Notes under the pieces: generated by a model | Database searches by the model: none | What the model was told of the DNA's origin: nothing | What the model saw: only the letters and a program-made list of their open reading frames with translations | Shown: positions 17,861 to 24,773 of the stretch, one piece after another | Layout of the letters: the number at the start of each line of letters is the position of its first letter | Numbering within the stretch: position 1 is the first letter of the stretch | Program-made: the position numbers and the translations under genes | Assembly: GCF_041199995.1 (NCBI RefSeq) | Contig: NZ_CP165646.1 | Location: forward strand, 1,860,001 to 1,924,000 | Source of the DNA: Leptotrichia sp. HSP-342 | Lineage (GTDB): Bacteria > Fusobacteriota > Fusobacteriia > Fusobacteriales > Leptotrichiaceae | DNA: 64,000 nucleotides | Direction: 5' to 3'

Positions 17861-18904
17861 ATGAAAGCGGTAGTAGTTAATCAAGAAGGAACTGGAATAG
17901 AAGTTGTAGAAAAAGAATTAAGAGGACTAAAAGCGGGAGAAGCGTTAGTTGATGTGGAATATTGCGGTGTTTGCCATACTGATTTACATGTGGCTCATGG
18001 AGATTTTGGAAAAGTTCCTGGAAGAGTTTTGGGACATGAAGGAATTGGAATTGTAAGAGAAGTTGCAGATGGTGTAACATCTTTAAAACCTGGAGATAGA
18101 GTAAGTATTGCTTGGTTTTTTGAAGGTTGTGGAAGATGTGAATACTGTATCAATGGACAAGAAACATTGTGTAGAGATGTAATAAACGCAGGATATTCTG
18201 CTGACGGAGGAATGGCTGAACAATGTATAGTTACAGCTGATTATGCAGTAAAAGTTCCAGAAGGATTAGATCCAGCTCAAGCCAGCAGTATCACTTGTGC
18301 AGGAGTTACAACTTATAAAGCAATAAAAGTTGGAAAACCTCAACCTGGACAATGGGTAGTAATCTACGGTGCAGGAGGATTAGGAAACTTGGCAGTTCAA
18401 TATGCTAAAAAAGTATTTAATACTCACGTAATTGCTATTGACATAAATGATGACAAATTAGCACTTGCAAAAGAAGTTGGAGCTGACTATATTATAAATG
18501 GTAAAAAAGAAGATCCTGTTGCAAAAATTAAGGAATTAAGCGGACTTGGGGCTCATATTGCTGTAGTTACTGCTGTATCAAAAGTTGCATTTAACCAAGC
18601 TATTGATTCAGTAAGAGCCGCTGGTAAAGTTGTTGCAGTTGGACTTCCATCAGAAACTATGGACTTGCCAATCGTAAAAACAGTATTAGATGGTATCGAA
18701 GTAATCGGATCACTTGTTGGAACAAGGGAAGACTTAAAAGAAGCATTCCAATTTGGAGCAGAAGGATTGGTTGTTCCTGTAGTTCAAACAAGAACTATTG
18801 ATGAAGCTCCTGAAATCTTTAAAGAAATGGAAGAAGGAAAAATTCAGGGACGTATGGTAATCGATATGCACTCACATTCTTGTGGTTGCGGACATAAACA
18901 TTAA
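17861..18904 (+). CDS. adhP: Zinc-dependent alcohol dehydrogenase, AdhP type
   Basis: A 347-residue medium-chain NAD-dependent dehydrogenase interconverting primary alcohols and aldehydes. The catalytic zinc site is CGVCHTD (35-41) with GHE (58-60). The structural zinc lobe has the four cysteines of [16 protein letters not shown], and the Rossmann motif is [12 protein letters not shown]. The ATG at 17861 is preferred over an upstream in-frame start because AAAGGA lies before it and family alignment begins at MKAVVVN. The protein ends in an extra His/Cys-rich tail, [12 protein letters not shown], not usual for AdhP. The gene is monocistronic, between its own promoter and terminator. A fermentative role (ethanol formation) is inferred. 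Confidence 0.92.
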   Translation: MKAVVVNQEGTGIEVVEKELRGLKAGEALVDVEYCGVCHTDLHVAHGDFGKVPGRVLGHEGIGIVREVADGVTSLKPGDRVSIAWFFEGCGRCEYCINGQETLCRDVINAGYSADGGMAEQCIVTADYAVKVPEGLDPAQASSITCAGVTTYKAIKVGKPQPGQWVVIYGAGGLGNLAVQYAKKVFNTHVIAIDINDDKLALAKEVGADYIINGKKEDPVAKIKELSGLGAHIAVVTAVSKVAFNQAIDSVRAAGKVVAVGLPSETMDLPIVKTVLDGIEVIGSLVGTREDLKEAFQFGAEGLVVPVVQTRTIDEAPEIFKEMEEGKIQGRMVIDMHSHSCGCGHKH

Positions 18905-18938
18905 TTTGTTTAATTAAATTTATCTAAAATAAGCAAAG

Positions 18939-18973
18939 AAATGTAATTAACTTAACTGTTAGTTACATTTTTT
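18939..18973 (+). terminator. Terminator of adhP
   Basis: AAATGTAA-TTAAC pairs with GTTAG-TTACATTT (one mismatch) followed by a T-run. Confidence 0.75.
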
Positions 18974-19110
18974 ATTTTAAAAAGCTTCTACTATAGATGA
19001 AGAAATATAGGAGACTCTTAAATAAAAATATTCAACTGTTAAAAATTGACAATATATTTTTAGTAACACTAGTTTATAAAAAGGGAAAAATCTAAAATAA
19101 TAGTTCATAT

Positions 19111-19139
19111 TTGTAATATGTAGATTATTATGGTATACT
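19111..19139 (+). promoter_or_regulatory. Promoter of the flavin reductase gene
   Basis: TTGTAA (19111-19116), 17 bases, TATACT (19134-19139); leader about 55 bases. Confidence 0.65.
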
Positions 19140-19201
19140 ACATTTAAATCTATTTAATTTAAAATTTTAATACAAAATGAGAAATTATGGAGGTGTTCAC
19201 A

Positions 19202-19705
19202 ATGGGATTTCATGAGATTAAAATTCAGGATTTTGATTTAAATCCTTTTACAAGTACAGGTAAAGACTGGTGTCTTGTCACGGCGGGAGATGAGAACGGG
19301 ATAAATACAATGACTGTCACGTGGGGAATGATGGGATACCTTTGGCGAGGTCCTGTTATTTCAGTTTATATAAGACCTACAAGATATACTAAAAAATTTG
19401 TAGATGAGCAAAATTGTTTTTCTTTAAGTTTTTTTAATGGTTATAAAAAGGAACTTCATGTACTTGGATTAAAATCAGGAAGAGATGTAGACAAAATCGC
19501 AGAAGTTGGATTTAATCCAATATTTTTAGATGGTGTGCCTGCATTTGAAGAAGCAAAATTAGTTATTGTAGCCGAAAAATTATATATAGATGATATAAAA
19601 CCTGAAAACTTCATAGATAAGAACATACCTGAAAAACTATACACAAAGGAAGAGCCTCATATAGTTTATACAGGAAGGGTAAAGAAAATATACGTAAAAG
19701 ACTGA
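19202..19705 (+). CDS. Flavin reductase-like (FMN-binding split-barrel) protein
   Basis: A 167-residue protein of the flavin reductase-like fold (PF01613 type). Typical blocks are WCLVTAGDENGINTMTVTWG, where family members hold FMN phosphate, GPVISVYIRPTRYTKKFV and CFSLSFF. It probably reduces or binds FMN for an unidentified partner. The ATG at 19202 is chosen over the in-frame ATG at 19187 because GGAGGTG (19189-19195) is correctly spaced from it and the upstream ATG would overlap that site. It stands alone between its own promoter and terminator. The physiological substrate is not visible. Confidence 0.82.
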   Translation: MGFHEIKIQDFDLNPFTSTGKDWCLVTAGDENGINTMTVTWGMMGYLWRGPVISVYIRPTRYTKKFVDEQNCFSLSFFNGYKKELHVLGLKSGRDVDKIAEVGFNPIFLDGVPAFEEAKLVIVAEKLYIDDIKPENFIDKNIPEKLYTKEEPHIVYTGRVKKIYVKD

Positions 19706-19735
19706 TTTTTATTATCTGCATAAATAATTACAATT

Positions 19736-19768
19736 AAAGGGAAACTCTTAAATTGAGTCCCTTTTTTT
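19736..19768 (+). terminator. Terminator of the flavin reductase gene
   Basis: AAAGGGAAACTC pairs with GAGTCCCTTT (one bulged A), then seven Ts. Confidence 0.85.
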
Positions 19769-19794
19769 ATTAAAAGAAATTTCTTAGAAATTTA

Positions 19795-19823
19795 TTGACA
19801 ATCATTGGTTTGTCTGATAAAAT
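19795..19823 (+). promoter_or_regulatory. Promoter of the mgtE pair
   Basis: TTGACA (19795-19800), exactly 17 bases, TAAAAT (19818-19823). The start near 19830 gives a leader of about 215 bases beginning with a GCATAAA/TTTATGC hairpin (19831-19860). Confidence 0.75.
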
Positions 19824-19889
19824 TTTATGGGCATAAAGTTCATTTTTTAGAAATTTATGCTGATTTTATATTTTATGGAGGTGAATGTT

Positions 19890-19952
19890 TTGAACGAAGA
19901 AGTCCCGGAAGAGAAACTGAATAATCTAAAATTTACTAACCTATGCAAATAA
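19890..19952 (+). CDS. Candidate 20-residue leader peptide upstream of mgtE
   Basis: A TTG-started ORF (19890) lies eight bases after a near-perfect GGAGGTG site and encodes MNEEVPEEKLNNLKFTNLCK. In-frame ATG and GTG codons just upstream would overlap that site. The N-terminus has four Glu around a Pro, the kind of acidic/proline stretch that destabilises ribosomes at low Mg2+ in the enterobacterial MgtL leader. Its last codons lie in the 5' arm of a 9-bp inverted repeat (19942-19950 with 19990-19998), so a ribosome at the stop codon would block that stem. Mg2+-dependent control of mgtE is inferred from location and composition; no homologue is known to me. Confidence 0.5.
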   Translation: MNEEVPEEKLNNLKFTNLCK

Positions 19953-19998
19953 AGGGAAGCTCTTCGTGTTGTTATTCTCCTAATTTTTAATTTGCATA
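19942..19998 (+). promoter_or_regulatory. Hairpin in the mgtE leader overlapping the uORF stop
   Basis: TATGCAAAT (19942-19950) pairs with ATTTGCATA (19990-19998). An alternative stem pairs GAAGAG (19908-19913, inside the uORF) with CTCTTC (19960-19965). These exclusive pairings would respond to ribosome position on the uORF. No M-box riboswitch consensus is seen. Confidence 0.45.
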
Positions 19999-20044
19999 AG
20001 AAGTAAAAAACTTTAACAAATTACAAAAAAGAAAGGAGATAATA

Positions 20045-21391
20045 ATGGAAAACAACACTATTCAAACACTTATAAATGAAAAAAAATATTTTGAAATTAG
20101 AAAATATTTGAATGAATTAAATACTGTTGAAGTTTCAGAACTGTTAAATCAGTTTGAATCTTCTGAATTAATAATGATTTTTCGGCTACTTTCCAAAAAC
20201 AGGGCAGCAGATGTGTTTTCATATTTGGATACAGACCATCAGGAAATGATTATTAACACTATGACTGATGTCGAAACAAAAAATATATTTGATGAACTTT
20301 ATTTTGATGATATTGTCGATATTATTGAAGAAATGCCGTCAAATGTAGTAAAAAAGATTTTGAAAAATACTGATGCGAAAGATAGACATTTGATAAACCA
20401 ATTGTTAAAATATCCTGATAATTCAGCTGGAAGTATTATGACAACTGAATACATGGATTTAAAAAAGGACATGACTGTATCTCAAGCAATTTCAAAAATC
20501 AGAAATACTGTTGAAGATATGGAAAATGTTTATACTTGTTATGTAATTGATGAAGTTAGAAAACTAGAAGGAGTAATTTCCTTAAAGGAACTTATTACGA
20601 GTGAAGATGACGTTCCCGTCCAAAGTATTATGAATAAAAATGTAATAAGTGTACACACAAATGATGATCAGGAAAAAGTTGCTGAAATAATAAAAAAATA
20701 TAATCTTATTGTTCTTCCAGTTACAGATGATGAAAATAGACTTTTAGGAATTATTACAATTGACGATATAATGGACGTTGTGGAACAGGAAGCAACAGAA
20801 GATTTTCATAAAATGGCCGGAATTTCACCAGTTGAGGAATCTTACCTTAAGACAAGCGCTTTTACTATGGCAAGGCAGAGAATCAGCTGGCTTATTGTGC
20901 TTATGATTTCTGCCACATTTACAGGAAGAATTATAAAAAGTTACGAGGATGTACTACAGTCTGTAGTTATACTTTCCTCATTTATTCCAATGCTTATGGA
21001 TACTGGAGGAAATGCAGGAGCACAATCTTCAACCATTGTAGTCCGTGCTTTAGCATTAGGAGAGGTCAATATAAAAGATACTTTTAAAATACTAAGAAAA
21101 GAGTTTCTTATTTCATTTATAGTCGCCATTGTTCTGGCAGCAATTAATTTTCTAAGGATTATATCTTTGACAAAAACTCCTTTGAATGTTGCCATAACAG
21201 TTTCGGTAACTCTTGTCTTTGTAGTTATAATTTCGAAAATAATAGGTGCTTTCTTGCCTATCATTGCCAAAACATTTAAAATGGATCCAGCAATAATGGC
21301 AGGTCCATTAATAACTACAATACTTGATGCCTTAACTCTTACTATCTATTTTAGATTCGCAGCTATATTTTTGAGCAACATCATAAAATAA
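20045..21391 (+). CDS. mgtE: Magnesium transporter MgtE, copy 1
   Basis: A 448-residue Mg2+ channel/transporter. The cytoplasmic N domain of helical repeats (residues 1-130) includes FDELYFDDIVDIIEEMPSN. It is followed by NSAGSIMTTEY and two CBS domains (about 135-255) that sense Mg2+, then the plug helix and five membrane helices (about 280-448) with the pore sequence MLMDTGGNAGAQSSTIVVRALALGE. All family hallmarks are intact. An AAAGGAG site precedes the ATG. It is the first of two tandem mgtE genes behind one leader; the two proteins are clearly paralogues across their whole length. Confidence 0.96.
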   Translation: MENNTIQTLINEKKYFEIRKYLNELNTVEVSELLNQFESSELIMIFRLLSKNRAADVFSYLDTDHQEMIINTMTDVETKNIFDELYFDDIVDIIEEMPSNVVKKILKNTDAKDRHLINQLLKYPDNSAGSIMTTEYMDLKKDMTVSQAISKIRNTVEDMENVYTCYVIDEVRKLEGVISLKELITSEDDVPVQSIMNKNVISVHTNDDQEKVAEIIKKYNLIVLPVTDDENRLLGIITIDDIMDVVEQEATEDFHKMAGISPVEESYLKTSAFTMARQRISWLIVLMISATFTGRIIKSYEDVLQSVVILSSFIPMLMDTGGNAGAQSSTIVVRALALGEVNIKDTFKILRKEFLISFIVAIVLAAINFLRIISLTKTPLNVAITVSVTLVFVVIISKIIGAFLPIIAKTFKMDPAIMAGPLITTILDALTLTIYFRFAAIFLSNIIK

Positions 21392-21436
21392 ATATTAAGT
21401 ATCTATAAATAAAAAATAGGAAAGTAAGGAGGAAAA

Positions 21437-22777
21437 ATGAAAGAAATAATTGAAGCTCTTTTGAAAGAAAAAAAATACTTCGAAATAAAAAAACAATTAA
21501 ACGAATTAAATACAGTTGAAATTTCTGATATATTAAATCAGTTCAAATCGCCTGAACTTGTGATAATGATTTTTAGACTGTTGAAAAAAGATAAAGCGGC
21601 AGATGTATTTCCATATTTGGATTCAGAACGTCAAGAAATGATTATTCATGCATCGACTGATATTGAAACACGTGAAATCTTTGATGAACTGTACTTTGAT
21701 GATATTGTTGACATTATTGAAGAAATGCCGTCTAATGTTGTAAAGAAAATATTGAAAAATACTGATAAAAAAGATAGACATTTAATAAATCAACTATTAA
21801 AGTATCCTGAAAATTCAGCAGGAAGCATTATGACAACTGAATATGTCGATTTTCAAAAAAATATGACTGTTTCAGAAGCAATTGAATTATTAAGAAAAAC
21901 AGGAAAAGATAAAGAAAATATATATACATGCTATGTTACAAGTGAAAATGGAAAACTTGAGGGAGTACTTTCACTCAAAGAATTAATTGCAAAAAAAGAC
22001 AGTACAGTAATTGAAGATATTATGAACAAAAAATTTGTAAGTGTTCACACAGATGACGATCAGGAAGTTGTCGCAGATTTGTTCAAAAAATATGATTTTA
22101 TTGTTATGCCCGTTGTAGATCATGAAGGCAGAATTTTAGGAATTATTACAGTAGATGACGTAATGGATGTTGTCGATCAGGAAGTTACTGAAGATTTTCA
22201 TAAAATGGCAGGGATTACTTCTTCCACTGATGATTCTTACTTAAAGACAAGCGTTTTTACAATGGCAAGACAAAGAATTGGATGGCTTGCAGTCCTTATG
22301 ATTTCTGATACAATTTCAGGAAATATAATACAGGGATATGAAAAAGTACTTGCAAAATCAATTATTTTGACAGCATTTATTCCAATGTTAATGTCAAGCG
22401 GAGGAAATGTTGGTTCACAATCTTCAACTGTTGTAATCCGTTCACTAGCACTAGGGGAAATTTCTCCAAAAGATGCATTCAAAGTACTTAAAAAAGAATT
22501 CTCAATAGGTATTATGGTTTCAATAGTCCTATCAGTTTTAAATTTTGTAAGACTAATTACTTTAGAAAAAATAAATCCGACAATCGCCTTTATTGTTTCA
22601 ATAACTCTTGTATTTACAATAATAATCTCAAAAATAGTAGGAGCATTGCTTCCACTTGGAGCAAAAATTTTAAAAGCAGATCCAGCTGTTATGGCAACTC
22701 CTTTAATAACTACTATTTCAGATGCTGTAACACTTATTATCTATTTTAAATTTGCTACAACATTCTTAAGACTTTAA
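21437..22777 (+). CDS. mgtE: Magnesium transporter MgtE, copy 2
   Basis: A 446-residue second MgtE, 45 bases after the first and with its own AAGGAGG site. The N domain, two CBS domains and five membrane helices are all present; the pore block reads MLMSSGGNVGSQSSTVVIRSLALGE. The two copies are near-identical in the DELYFDDIVDIIEEMPSN and DRHLINQLLKYP blocks but differ in the CBS and membrane parts, so this is an old tandem duplication rather than a recent one. The two may form homodimers with different Mg2+ thresholds or a heterodimer; MgtE is known as a dimer, the rest is inference. Confidence 0.96.
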   Translation: MKEIIEALLKEKKYFEIKKQLNELNTVEISDILNQFKSPELVIMIFRLLKKDKAADVFPYLDSERQEMIIHASTDIETREIFDELYFDDIVDIIEEMPSNVVKKILKNTDKKDRHLINQLLKYPENSAGSIMTTEYVDFQKNMTVSEAIELLRKTGKDKENIYTCYVTSENGKLEGVLSLKELIAKKDSTVIEDIMNKKFVSVHTDDDQEVVADLFKKYDFIVMPVVDHEGRILGIITVDDVMDVVDQEVTEDFHKMAGITSSTDDSYLKTSVFTMARQRIGWLAVLMISDTISGNIIQGYEKVLAKSIILTAFIPMLMSSGGNVGSQSSTVVIRSLALGEISPKDAFKVLKKEFSIGIMVSIVLSVLNFVRLITLEKINPTIAFIVSITLVFTIIISKIVGALLPLGAKILKADPAVMATPLITTISDAVTLIIYFKFATTFLRL

Positions 22778-22827
22778 AAAATAACAACTAAAACTTTTAG
22801 ATATTCATAGATTGTATAATATATTGA

Positions 22828-22962
22828 GACAAACTAAAAAAATTTGAATATAATCATTTTAACTATATTGGAATAACTATAACTGTTAAATCTGTAAATG
22901 ATGGAAAGAATTGGAAAATGGATAATGATGAAAATAAAGATTTTTTAATATTATTACTTTAA
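22828..22962 (+). pseudogene. Possible gene remnant, 44 codons without a start
   Basis: An open frame reading NYIGITITVKSVNDGKNWKM and ending FLILLL-stop has protein-like composition but no start codon or ribosome-binding site and is closed upstream by TGA. It may be the tail of a lost gene. Chance is not excluded in AT-rich DNA. Confidence 0.25.
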
Positions 22963-23015
22963 ATATGTTTATTAATTAACTATATTAGTAACTTTATACT
23001 TACTTCTTTTTAAAT

Positions 23016-23049
23016 AAAAATAGGGCAGTTCCTTGACTCCCTATTTTTT
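23016..23049. terminator. Bidirectional terminator between mgtE and the flavoprotein gene
   Basis: AAAAATAGGG (23016-23025) and CCCTATTTTT (23039-23048) form a hairpin with T-runs on both strands, serving the plus-strand mgtE operon and the minus-strand gene at 23055. Confidence 0.85.
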
Positions 23050-23054
23050 AATAA

Positions 23055-24038
23055 TTAATATTTTGTAATTAGATATTCGAATGCTCCTAATGCAGCTTTT
23101 GCACCCTCTCCCATTGCAATAATAATTTGTTTTTGTCTGATGTTTGTAACATCTCCCGCAGCAAAGATTCCAGCTACAGAAGTTGAATTATTTTCAGGAT
23201 TAATTACAATTTCTCCAATTTTATTTGTTTCAACCAAGTCTTTTACAACTTCGCTTCTTGGTGACAACCCAATTTCCACAAACATACCTTCTACATTCAA
23301 TGTTTTTTCTTCATCAGTTTCTCTACTTTTATAAACAATGCTTTCAACAAATTCATTTCCATTCACTTTAACTGTTGCAGAATTTAAAATAGTTTTTACA
23401 TTTGGCTGCTCAGCTAATTTTTCCTGTAGAACTTTATCTGCCTTTAATTCTGGCATAAATTCGATTAATGTAACTGATTTTGCAATTCCAGATAAATCAA
23501 GCGCTGCTTCTACACCTGAATTTCCTCCACCAATTACAGCCACATCTAGCCCTTTATAAAAAGGTCCGTCACAAGTTGAGCAGTAATGCACTCCTTTACC
23601 AACATATTCAGCCTCTCCAGGGATATTTAAACTTCTAGGTTTTGCTCCAGTTGCTACGATAACTGTTTTTGTTTTATAACTTTTTCCATCATCAGTTACC
23701 AAGATCTTATCTTTTCCATCTTCTTTTATCTCTTTTACTAAATGCCCTTCTTTAAATGCAATTTCATGCTCTTTTAAATGTTTTTCCAAAGTTTCTGCAA
23801 ATTTAGCTCCAGTTGTCAAAACAGTTCCGATAATATTCTCAATTTCATTTGTATCAAGAACTTGTCCACCAATTTTCACTCCAACCATCGCTACATTAAG
23901 CCCTTTTCTAGCCGCATAAATTGCTGCAGAGACAGCCGCAGGCCCAGAACCAACTACAGTTACATCATAAAGCTTATTTTCATCAATTTTTGCTAATTTC
24001 CCTTCATTTAAAGCACCAAGATTCAAGCTAAAATCCAT
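23055..24038 (-). CDS. Thioredoxin reductase/AhpF-like flavoprotein
   Basis: A 327-residue FAD/NAD(P)-dependent disulfide reductase. FAD motif VVGSGPAAVSAAIYAARKG (about residues 29-47), redox pair CSTC in HYCSTCDGPFY (about 147-150), NAD(P)-binding GGGNSGVEAAL and the terminal FAD motif GIFAAGDVT are all visible. It resembles the C-terminal half of AhpF and stand-alone reductases that serve peroxiredoxins. The ATG at 24038 is chosen because GGAGG is eight bases upstream; a TTG in frame five codons earlier would overlap this site. A PerR-like palindrome in its promoter supports a peroxide-defence role. It is monocistronic. Confidence 0.9.
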   Translation of the reverse strand: MDFSLNLGALNEGKLAKIDENKLYDVTVVGSGPAAVSAAIYAARKGLNVAMVGVKIGGQVLDTNEIENIIGTVLTTGAKFAETLEKHLKEHEIAFKEGHLVKEIKEDGKDKILVTDDGKSYKTKTVIVATGAKPRSLNIPGEAEYVGKGVHYCSTCDGPFYKGLDVAVIGGGNSGVEAALDLSGIAKSVTLIEFMPELKADKVLQEKLAEQPNVKTILNSATVKVNGNEFVESIVYKSRETDEEKTLNVEGMFVEIGLSPRSEVVKDLVETNKIGEIVINPENNSTSVAGIFAAGDVTNIRQKQIIIAMGEGAKAALGAFEYLITKY

Positions 24039-24091
24039 TTTCCATACCTCCAAATTTAATTTTTATTTATTTCATAATAATTTATTTAATT

Positions 24092-24106
24092 TTGTAATCA
24101 TTACAA
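24092..24106. promoter_or_regulatory. PerR/Fur-type operator
   Basis: TTGTAATGATTACAA is a perfect 7-1-7 palindrome and fits the Per box TTATAATNATTATAA at 13 of 15 positions. It covers the expected transcription start of the flavoprotein gene. No perR gene is in the window. Confidence 0.6.
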
Positions 24107-24109
24107 TTT

Positions 24110-24138
24110 ATTTTAATATAATTTTCCAAAATTGTCAA
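24110..24138 (-). promoter_or_regulatory. Promoter of the flavoprotein gene
   Basis: On the minus strand TTGACA (24133-24138), 17 bases, TAAAAT (24110-24115). Confidence 0.65.
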
Positions 24139-24226
24139 CAATAAAATTTTAACTTTAATAAATGTTATATTTAATTTATCAACAATTTCCAATATTTTCT
24201 TACCTATTAAAAAATTAAAAATTAAA

Positions 24227-24252
24227 CCCACTAGTTATAAATAACCAGTGGG
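24227..24252 (-). terminator. Terminator after small peptide A
   Basis: CCCACTAGTTAT (24227-24238) pairs with ATAACCAGTGGG (24241-24252), one mismatch. The minus-strand transcript of peptide A ends here in a T-rich tail. Confidence 0.7.
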
Positions 24253-24282
24253 CAAAGGTAGGAGAAAATCAATTCAAGCTGA

Positions 24283-24354
24283 CTATCTTTGATGGCTAAA
24301 AATTAAGAAAAGAATGATTATAGCCAATAAAACAGTCCAGTCTTGATTAATCAT
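24283..24354 (-). CDS. Small hydrophobic peptide A, type I toxin-like
   Basis: A 24-codon ORF encodes a 23-residue peptide: polar start MINQDW, hydrophobic core TVLLAIIILFLIF, and a short polar end SHQR. This is the build of membrane-acting type I toxins such as Ibs, Fst or TisB. A GGGGTGG ribosome-binding site (24360-24366) is five bases before the ATG. The mRNA has its own promoter, 5' hairpin and terminator. An upstream small RNA on the same strand is complementary to the loop and to the 13 bases just before the ribosome-binding site. Its core AIIILFLI aligns with AIFILFVI of peptide B at 40322. Toxicity is inferred; an alternative is a small regulatory membrane peptide. Confidence 0.6.
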   Translation of the reverse strand: MINQDWTVLLAIIILFLIFSHQR

Positions 24355-24383
24355 CTTGACCACCCCAAATCTATATGCTTTGT

Positions 24384-24414
24384 TGTCGTTTAAGTTTGCG
24401 GAGCTTAATCGACA
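24384..24414 (-). promoter_or_regulatory. 5' hairpin of peptide A mRNA
   Basis: TGTCG-A-TTAAG pairs with CTTAA-A-CGACA around the loop CTCCGCAAA. The predicted transcript starts at its base. Loop bases TCCGCA (24397-24402) are complementary to TGCGGA of the upstream small RNA (24465-24470). Confidence 0.6.
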
Positions 24415-24418
24415 GAAT

Positions 24419-24447
24419 ATTATATCATAAAAAATACCCCCATTCAA
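24419..24447 (-). promoter_or_regulatory. Promoter P2 of peptide A mRNA
   Basis: TTGAAT (24442-24447), 17 bases, TATAAT (24419-24424) on the minus strand. The -35 lies inside the terminator of the upstream small RNA. Confidence 0.7.
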
Positions 24448-24504
24448 TTAAGAACGAGGGATTTTCCGCATTTTTTCTATAAGCATATAGATTGTTTTTT
24501 ATTC
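24429..24504 (-). ncRNA. Candidate small RNA A (about 76 nt), antitoxin-like
   Basis: A promoter (24511-24538) and an intrinsic terminator delimit a short transcript with no ORF. The terminator pairs CCCTCGTTC (24452-24460) with GAATGGGGG (24437-24445), two G-U pairs, then TATTTTTT. The RNA contains AATCTATATGCTT (24481-24493), exactly complementary to 24368-24380 just before the peptide ribosome-binding site, and TGCGGA (24465-24470), complementary to the mRNA 5' hairpin loop. It could therefore block peptide translation although it is encoded in tandem rather than antisense. Confidence 0.6.
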
Positions 24505-24510
24505 AAAAAT

Positions 24511-24538
24511 ATTATATCATTTTTCAAAAAAAAATCAA
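24511..24538 (-). promoter_or_regulatory. Promoter P1 of small RNA A
   Basis: TTGATT (24533-24538), 16 bases, TATAAT (24511-24516) on the minus strand. Confidence 0.65.
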
Positions 24539-24569
24539 TACTAAAATTTTATATTTTTTTATACAGGAA

Positions 24570-24707
24570 TCATTTCGTCAATTTCTCAAATGTTTTTTTA
24601 TACTTCTTCAAAACTTTAGAAGAAATTATTTCCAATTCCTTATCTTCTGCAATTTTTACTGATTTATTCTCAACTTTCTTTGTTAAATTTCTTAATTTTG
24701 TCTCCAT
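24570..24707 (-). CDS. Small basic protein of unknown function (45 aa)
   Basis: An ATG-started ORF of 46 codons gives METKLRNLTKKVENKSVKI, then AEDKELEIISSKVL and KKYKKTFEKLTK. It is lysine-rich and predicted helical, with real-protein composition. The ribosome-binding site is weak (AAGATGTAAG). It follows copA by 66 bases in the same direction and could be the last gene of that transcript. I do not recognise the family. It might instead be chance in AT-rich DNA. Confidence 0.45.
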   Translation of the reverse strand: METKLRNLTKKVENKSVKIAEDKELEIISSKVLKKYKKTFEKLTK

Positions 24708-24773
24708 ATTACTTACATCTTATAAAAATAATATCATAAATATGTCATCAAATTCAATCTATTTTCCGAAATA

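Noticed and set aside
19830..20044. M-box (ykoK) Mg2+ riboswitch upstream of mgtE
   Set aside because: The conserved opening UUAGGUGAGGCUCC and the later conserved strands are absent, and the leader is too short once the uORF is counted.
24283..24354. Peptide A as a fragment of a larger broken membrane gene
   Set aside because: It has its own promoter, 5' hairpin, ribosome-binding site and terminator, and the flanking frames do not continue it.
24429..24504. CRISPR or tRNA-like explanation for the repeated hairpins
   Set aside because: No repeat-spacer periodicity and no cloverleaf; the hairpins are a terminator and a 5' leader stem.
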